Shown here: positions 7,603 through 11,190 of the stretch, one piece after another | Numbering within the stretch: the stretch's first letter is position 1 | How the letters are laid out: every line of letters begins with the position of its first letter | Assembly: GCA_945929765.1 (NCBI GenBank) | Contig: CAMEOL010000019.1 | Coordinates: 1 to 11,190, forward strand | Direction of reading: 5' to 3' | DNA: 11,190 nucleotides | Origin: an uncultured Gemella sp. | Lineage (GTDB): Bacteria > Bacillota > Bacilli > Staphylococcales > Gemellaceae | The notes under the pieces: model-generated | Told to the model about the DNA's origin: nothing | Seen by the model: the letters and a program-made list of their open reading frames with translations, nothing else | The model's database searches: none | Program-made: the position numbers and the translations under genes

Positions 7603-9315
7603 ATGTTACAATTAAAAGGTATTGCCGCATCACAAGGTATATCTTTTGCTAAAGCCTACATCTTTGTTGAACCGGAACTAAAAGTAGCTGAAAGAAAAAT
7701 TCAGAATACAGACGAAGAAGTTGCTAAATTTGATGCAGCTGTAGAAGTTTCTAAGAAAGAATTAGGAATAATTAAAGATAAAGCATTAGAAAACCTTGGT
7801 GCTGATAAAGCAGCTATTTTTGAAGCACACTTACTTATATTAGACGATCCAGAATTTATGGGTACGGTAAGAACGGACATAATTTCGAAAGAAATCAATG
7901 CAGAATATGCGTTAAAAGAAACTTCTGATATGTTTGTATCTATGTTTGAATCAATGGACAATGACTATATGAGAGAGCGTGCTGCGGATATTAGAGACGT
8001 TTCTAAACGAGTTATGGCACACATATTAGGTGTTGCTCTACCAAACCCTAGTCTAATTGATGAAGAGGTTATTGTAATTGCAGAAGACTTAACACCATCA
8101 GACACAGCTCAACTTAACAAAAAATATGTAAAAGGTTTTGCTACAAATATTGGTGGGCGTACTTCTCACTCAGCGATTATGGCTCGTTCACTAGAAATTC
8201 CTGCCGTAGTAGGAACAGGAAATATTACTACTCAAGTAAATAACGGAGATGCTTTAATTATCGATGGTCTTGAAGGGAATGTAATAGTAAATCCAACGGA
8301 CGAAGTAATCGCAGAATTTAAAAATAAAGCTGAACAATTCGAAGCTCAAAAAGCAGAATGGGCAAAATTACTAACAGAAAAAACTGTAAGTAAAGATGGT
8401 CATGAAGTTATTTTAGCTGCTAATATTGGAACGCCAGCAGACTTAGAAGGTGTTAAAAATAATGGTGGAGAAGCGGTAGGGCTTTATCGTACAGAATTCC
8501 TATATATGGGAAGAGATAAATTACCTACAGAAGAAGAACAATTTGAAGCTTACAAAGCAGTTTTAGAAGGAATGGGAGATAAGCCTGTTGTAGTTCGTAC
8601 GCTTGATATTGGTGGGGATAAAGAATTACCATATCTAGATTTACCGAAAGAAATGAATCCATTTTTAGGATTTAGAGCAATTCGTTTATGTCTAGAAGAA
8701 AAAGATTTATTTAGAACACAATTGCGTGCATTATTACGTGCATCTGTGTACGGTAAATTATGTGTAATGTTCCCGATGATAGCTACGGTACAAGAATTCC
8801 GTAGTGCAAAAGCATTATTCTTAGAAGAAAAAGAAAAATTAGTAGCAGAAGGAATTGCAGTTAGCGATGACATCGAATTAGGAATAATGGTAGAAATACC
8901 TTCGACAGCAGTAATTGCAGATTTATTTGCTAAAGAAGTAGATTTCTTCTCTATAGGAACTAACGACTTAGTACAATATACTATGGCTGCAGACCGTATG
9001 AGCGAAAAAGTTTCTTATCTTTACCAACCATATAATCCAGCAATTTTACGCTTGATAAAAAATGTTATCGAAGCATCACATAAAGAAGGAAAATGGACTG
9101 GAATGTGTGGAGAAATGGGTGGAGATCCACTAGCTATTCCTATATTACTAGGGATGGGATTAGATGAATTCTCTATGTCAGCAACTTCTATCTTGCAGGC
9201 AAGAAGTCAAATTAAAAACTTAGAAGTTCCAAAAATGAAAGAACTTGCAGAAAAAGCAGTTCAATGCTACACAACTGAAGAAGTTTTAGAATTAGTAGAA
9301 CAATACACAAAATAA
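7603..9315 (+). CDS. ptsI: PTS Enzyme I (phosphoenolpyruvate-protein phosphotransferase)
   Basis: Cytoplasmic first enzyme of the PTS; it autophosphorylates from phosphoenolpyruvate and phosphorylates HPr on His15. The 570 residues show the N-terminal HPr-binding domain (about 1-125), the mobile phosphohistidine domain with [12 protein letters not shown] and the active His189, and the C-terminal PEP-binding barrel with [25 protein letters not shown] and GMCGEMGGD, whose Cys502 is the conserved active-site cysteine. The site GAAGGA (7587-7592) lies inside the end of ptsH, and only one base separates ptsH stop from ptsI start, so translation is probably coupled. A clear terminator follows. Confidence 0.98.
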   Translation: MLQLKGIAASQGISFAKAYIFVEPELKVAERKIQNTDEEVAKFDAAVEVSKKELGIIKDKALENLGADKAAIFEAHLLILDDPEFMGTVRTDIISKEINAEYALKETSDMFVSMFESMDNDYMRERAADIRDVSKRVMAHILGVALPNPSLIDEEVIVIAEDLTPSDTAQLNKKYVKGFATNIGGRTSHSAIMARSLEIPAVVGTGNITTQVNNGDALIIDGLEGNVIVNPTDEVIAEFKNKAEQFEAQKAEWAKLLTEKTVSKDGHEVILAANIGTPADLEGVKNNGGEAVGLYRTEFLYMGRDKLPTEEEQFEAYKAVLEGMGDKPVVVRTLDIGGDKELPYLDLPKEMNPFLGFRAIRLCLEEKDLFRTQLRALLRASVYGKLCVMFPMIATVQEFRSAKALFLEEKEKLVAEGIAVSDDIELGIMVEIPSTAVIADLFAKEVDFFSIGTNDLVQYTMAADRMSEKVSYLYQPYNPAILRLIKNVIEASHKEGKWTGMCGEMGGDPLAIPILLGMGLDEFSMSATSILQARSQIKNLEVPKMKELAEKAVQCYTTEEVLELVEQYTK

Positions 9316-9319
9316 TTAG

Positions 9320-9360
9320 AAAAATCGGTGCTGAATAAATTAGCATCGATTTTTTTATTT
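9320..9360 (+). terminator. Intrinsic terminator of ptsHI
   Basis: A 13-base stem (9320-9332 with 9342-9354), containing one G-U wobble, encloses a 9-base loop, and its 3' side runs into a T-rich tract to 9360. It begins four bases after the ptsI stop and separates ptsHI from the protease gene. Confidence 0.88.
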
Positions 9361-9369
9361 TGCTGAAAT

Positions 9370-9399
9370 TTGACGTTTTGAAAAACATTGAAATATATT
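9370..9399 (+). promoter_or_regulatory. Candidate promoter of the M50 protease gene
   Basis: TTGACG (9370-9375) matches five of six -35 bases, and TATATT (9394-9399) matches five of six -10 bases, with an 18-base spacer. The -10 lies wholly inside the palindrome at 9388-9403, so a protein bound there would be expected to block this promoter. Confidence 0.5.
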
Positions 9400-9427
9400 T
9401 CAAGATATATTAAAATTAATATATCTT
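9388..9427. repeat. Two adjoining perfect palindromes before the M50 gene
   Basis: TTGAAATATATTTCAA (9388-9403) is a perfect 16-base palindrome. Sharing its last two bases, a second perfect inverted repeat has 12-base arms, AAGATATATTAA (9402-9413) and TTAATATATCTT (9416-9427), around AA. Neither is followed by a T run. The first covers the candidate -10, and the second lies just after the expected transcription start, as operators for a dimeric repressor often do. An RNA hairpin in the leader is the alternative for the second. Confidence 0.55.
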
Positions 9428-9448
9428 AATTAAGAAAGGGTAGGTTAA

Positions 9449-10567
9449 ATGAAAAAGTTATTATTAGTATTACAGTATCTTGTATTCATGACAATAGGAG
9501 CGGGACTTGGATTATTTGTAGGTAAAATGTTCCCAGATTTAAATAAATTTGATACAGTATTATTAGTTATTGCATTCTTTTTATCAATTTTTCTTGGGAT
9601 AATTATTCATGAGGCAGGACATTTGTTATTTGGATTGTTAACAGGATACAGTTTTTCTTCTTTTCGTGTTGCTAATTTTATGTGGTATAAGGCGGACGAT
9701 AATAAAATTAAGTTAACAAAGTTTAATATTCCCGGAACTGGTGGTCAGTGTATAATGATTCCTCCAAAAAATAGTGATCACATTCCATATTTTTGGTACA
9801 ATGCAGGGGGAGGATTATTAAATTTAATTGTAGCGTTATTGTCTTATGCAGTTTATTTTGTTCTTCCGGCATATCAATATATTCCACTAATATTTATGTT
9901 AGTTAATCTTTTTCTTGCTTTAGCTAATTTAATTCCAATGAAAGGATTAGTTTTAAATGATGGTTACAACATTATTTTATTAGCCAAAAGCGAAAAAGCA
10001 CGAAAAATGCTTGCGTTGTCACTTCATGTAACAGAGGCACAAATTAGAGGTATAAGGCTAAAAGATATGGATAGTGAATTGTTTAGTCAAATAACTGACG
10101 CTGAGTGTGATAATGCAATAGTAGCAGTAGGTTTAATCTATAAAATAAATAGATATTTAGACCAAGGTAAATACGAAGAAGCCTATAGTCAGATGAAAGA
10201 AATATTAGCTAATGAAAAAATAGTTTTGAATGATATTCACAAAAAAACGATACAAGCAGAAGTTTTATATTTTGATATTTTAAAAGGTAATTTTAGTGAA
10301 GTCGATAATAAATTTACGAAAGAATTAGAAAAACTTATTAGAAGCTTTTCTAAAAGTCAACTTTTTGCATGTAGGTTTCTTTATTGTTATGAATTGATAT
10401 TTAAAACTAATATTTTAGAATCTGAAAAATGGTTAGAAAAATTTGAAACTATTGCTAAAAAATATCCTTATAAAGGAGATCTACTTTTAGAAAAAGAATT
10501 ATTAGAATTAACAAAAACAGGATATCAACAATTTAAGGAAGAAAATTCACTACAAATAAAATCATAG
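9449..10567 (+). CDS. M50-type membrane zinc metalloprotease with helical C-terminal domain
   Basis: Integral membrane protein of the site-2 protease (M50) type, which cuts substrates within or next to the membrane. Zinc ligands are HEAGH (His54, Glu55, His58) in the second hydrophobic segment and the probable third ligand Asp171 in NLIPMKGLVLNDG. Hydrophobic segments lie at about 4-26, 36-66, 119-140 and 143-163; NAGGGLLNL (118-126) matches the glycine-asparagine motif of the family. No PDZ or CBS domain is seen. Residues about 180-372 are hydrophilic and helix-rich, with a TPR-like look (YLDQGKYEEAYSQMKEILAN), presumably cytoplasmic. Substrate unknown. AGAAAGGG (9433-9440) precedes the ATG. 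It stands alone between two terminators. Confidence 0.85.
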   Translation: MKKLLLVLQYLVFMTIGAGLGLFVGKMFPDLNKFDTVLLVIAFFLSIFLGIIIHEAGHLLFGLLTGYSFSSFRVANFMWYKADDNKIKLTKFNIPGTGGQCIMIPPKNSDHIPYFWYNAGGGLLNLIVALLSYAVYFVLPAYQYIPLIFMLVNLFLALANLIPMKGLVLNDGYNIILLAKSEKARKMLALSLHVTEAQIRGIRLKDMDSELFSQITDAECDNAIVAVGLIYKINRYLDQGKYEEAYSQMKEILANEKIVLNDIHKKTIQAEVLYFDILKGNFSEVDNKFTKELEKLIRSFSKSQLFACRFLYCYELIFKTNILESEKWLEKFETIAKKYPYKGDLLLEKELLELTKTGYQQFKEENSLQIKS

Positions 10568-10603
10568 TAATGGGAACTTAACTTTTCATTACTTATAATA
10601 AAG

Positions 10604-10644
10604 AAAAGGAGCTGATTCAAAAATCAGCTCCTCTTGTTCTTTTT
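10604..10644. terminator. Bidirectional terminator between convergent genes
   Basis: AGGAGCTGATT (10607-10617) pairs perfectly with AATCAGCTCCT (10622-10632) around the loop CAAA. On the plus strand it is followed by CTTGTTCTTTTT, and on the minus strand by TTTCTTTATTATA, so it can end both the protease transcript and the minus-strand deoxyribosyltransferase transcript. It is the most G-C-rich hairpin in the window. Confidence 0.88.
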
Positions 10645-10659
10645 ATGTAAATTAACAAT

Positions 10660-11106
10660 TTATATATTAACAAGTTTATTAATTTCTTCTATAGCTTCAT
10701 CGAAAGAAAATACAAGTTTACCATGTTTTAAAATTCCTCCGAGAACGTAGTGATTTATTGCATAGCTAGGTATGTCGTATTTATTTGCAGATTTTAGACG
10801 AATATCAGAATTCACAGCAATAATAGTTTTTTTGTTGGCGATAGCAATTCCTAATTCTACCATCACACCAGAATCTTCATTAGTAATATCAGCCAAAAAT
10901 ATATCACAATTTAAGACAGCGTCAGTATCTCCAAGAAAAATATCTTGTGGAGTAGGAAGTTTTTGTTTGTTTTCATTGAACGGTTGTTCAATCGGGTTGA
11001 AAATTTCTAGTTTGTTACCAAATGTTTCTTTTAAAATTTTTCCTTCTAACAATCTTTGCGTTACTTCTGCTTCATTAAATAATGCTCCAGCTAAATATAA
11101 TTTCAT
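10660..11106 (-). CDS. Nucleoside 2-deoxyribosyltransferase family protein
   Basis: Small cytoplasmic enzyme of the family that moves 2-deoxyribose between purine or pyrimidine bases, or hydrolyses deoxynucleoside (mono)phosphates, in nucleoside salvage. The 148 residues show the N-terminal KLYLAGALFNEAE (2-14), the acidic DIFLADITNEDSG (68-80) and GVMVELGIAIANKK (80-93) with the probable nucleophile Glu84, followed by TIIAVNSDIR (94-103). The length suits the family (about 140-165). On the minus strand AGAGGT (11118-11113) lies six bases before the ATG. It is the only minus-strand gene, convergent with the protease. Whether it is a transferase or a nucleotide hydrolase cannot be told from sequence. 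Confidence 0.9.
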   Translation of the reverse strand: MKLYLAGALFNEAEVTQRLLEGKILKETFGNKLEIFNPIEQPFNENKQKLPTPQDIFLGDTDAVLNCDIFLADITNEDSGVMVELGIAIANKKTIIAVNSDIRLKSANKYDIPSYAINHYVLGGILKHGKLVFSFDEAIEEINKLVNI

Positions 11107-11138
11107 ATGTCTACCTCTTATTTGTTATTTATATCTTT

Positions 11139-11144
11139 ATTATA
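11139..11144 (-). promoter_or_regulatory. Candidate -10 of the deoxyribosyltransferase gene
   Basis: Read on the minus strand this is TATAAT, about 33 bases before the start codon. The hexamer 17 bases upstream (TAGCAT, 11167-11162) is a weak -35, and it overlaps the -10 of the plus-strand promoter at 11163. Confidence 0.4.
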
Positions 11145-11162
11145 TAAAAAATTAATAGAAAA

Positions 11163-11171
11163 TGCTATAAT
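11163..11171 (+). promoter_or_regulatory. Candidate extended -10 for a gene beyond the right edge
   Basis: TGCTATAAT is identical to the ruvA extended -10. The hexamer 17 bases upstream (TATAAA, 11143-11148) is a weak -35. No reading frame opens before the window ends, since the ATG at 11175 meets a stop after four codons, so any gene served lies outside. Confidence 0.5.
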
Positions 11172-11190
11172 ATAATGAAAGAGTTGTGAG

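Noticed and set aside
8550..8873. Minus-strand reading frame of 107 codons inside ptsI
   Set aside because: ptsI is intact with all active-site residues; the antisense frame shows no recognisable domain.
10772..11155. Plus-strand reading frame of 127 codons opposite the deoxyribosyltransferase
   Set aside because: It is the antisense shadow of a gene with clear family motifs and its own Shine-Dalgarno site.
1..11190. tRNA, rRNA, CRISPR array, insertion sequence or phage attachment site
   Set aside because: I saw no cloverleaf-like G-C-rich segment, no regularly spaced repeats, no transposase or integrase motifs, and no long terminal inverted repeats.

Overview
The window reads as a stretch of chromosome from a very AT-rich, low-GC Gram-positive bacterium (Bacillota). 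The evidence is strong purine-rich Shine-Dalgarno sites before most genes, A/T-ending codons, an HPr with both His15 and Ser46 (the Gram-positive regulatory serine), and the gene pairs mnmG-rsmG, ruvA-ruvB and ptsH-ptsI. The overall feel, from memory of such genomes, is Gemella-like; that is an inference and was not tested. No phage, insertion sequence, CRISPR array, tRNA or rRNA was seen.

Layout. Positions 1-217 are an AT-rich leader with a candidate promoter. From 218 to about 4650 five closely spaced plus-strand genes follow: mnmG (tRNA wobble-uridine modification), rsmG (16S rRNA m7G methylation), a GNAT acetyltransferase, an uncharacterised SAP-like protein, and a short Asp/Glu racemase-family protein. 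They end in a long AT-rich hairpin followed by a T run. A new promoter with an extended -10 starts ruvA-ruvB (Holliday junction branch migration) and queH (queuosine synthesis), 4748-7127. A 210-base gap holds an inverted repeat, a cre-like site and the strong promoter of ptsH-ptsI (general PTS proteins HPr and Enzyme I, 7338-9315), closed by a clear intrinsic terminator. Next comes a lone membrane metalloprotease of the M50 (site-2 protease) type, 9449-10567, preceded by two adjoining perfect palindromes. It converges on a minus-strand nucleoside 2-deoxyribosyltransferase gene (10660-11106); a bidirectional terminator lies between them. The right edge holds overlapping divergent promoters, one for that gene and one pointing out of the window.

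How the genes fit together. Most of the window is housekeeping: translation fidelity (mnmG, rsmG, queH), DNA repair (ruvAB), sugar uptake and carbon signalling (ptsHI), nucleoside salvage (deoxyribosyltransferase). The parts that are not explained are the acetyltransferase/SAP-like/racemase trio between rsmG and ruvA, and the M50 protease with its orphan C-terminal domain and palindromic control region. No convincing new multi-gene system is visible; those two spots are the best candidates for something undescribed.
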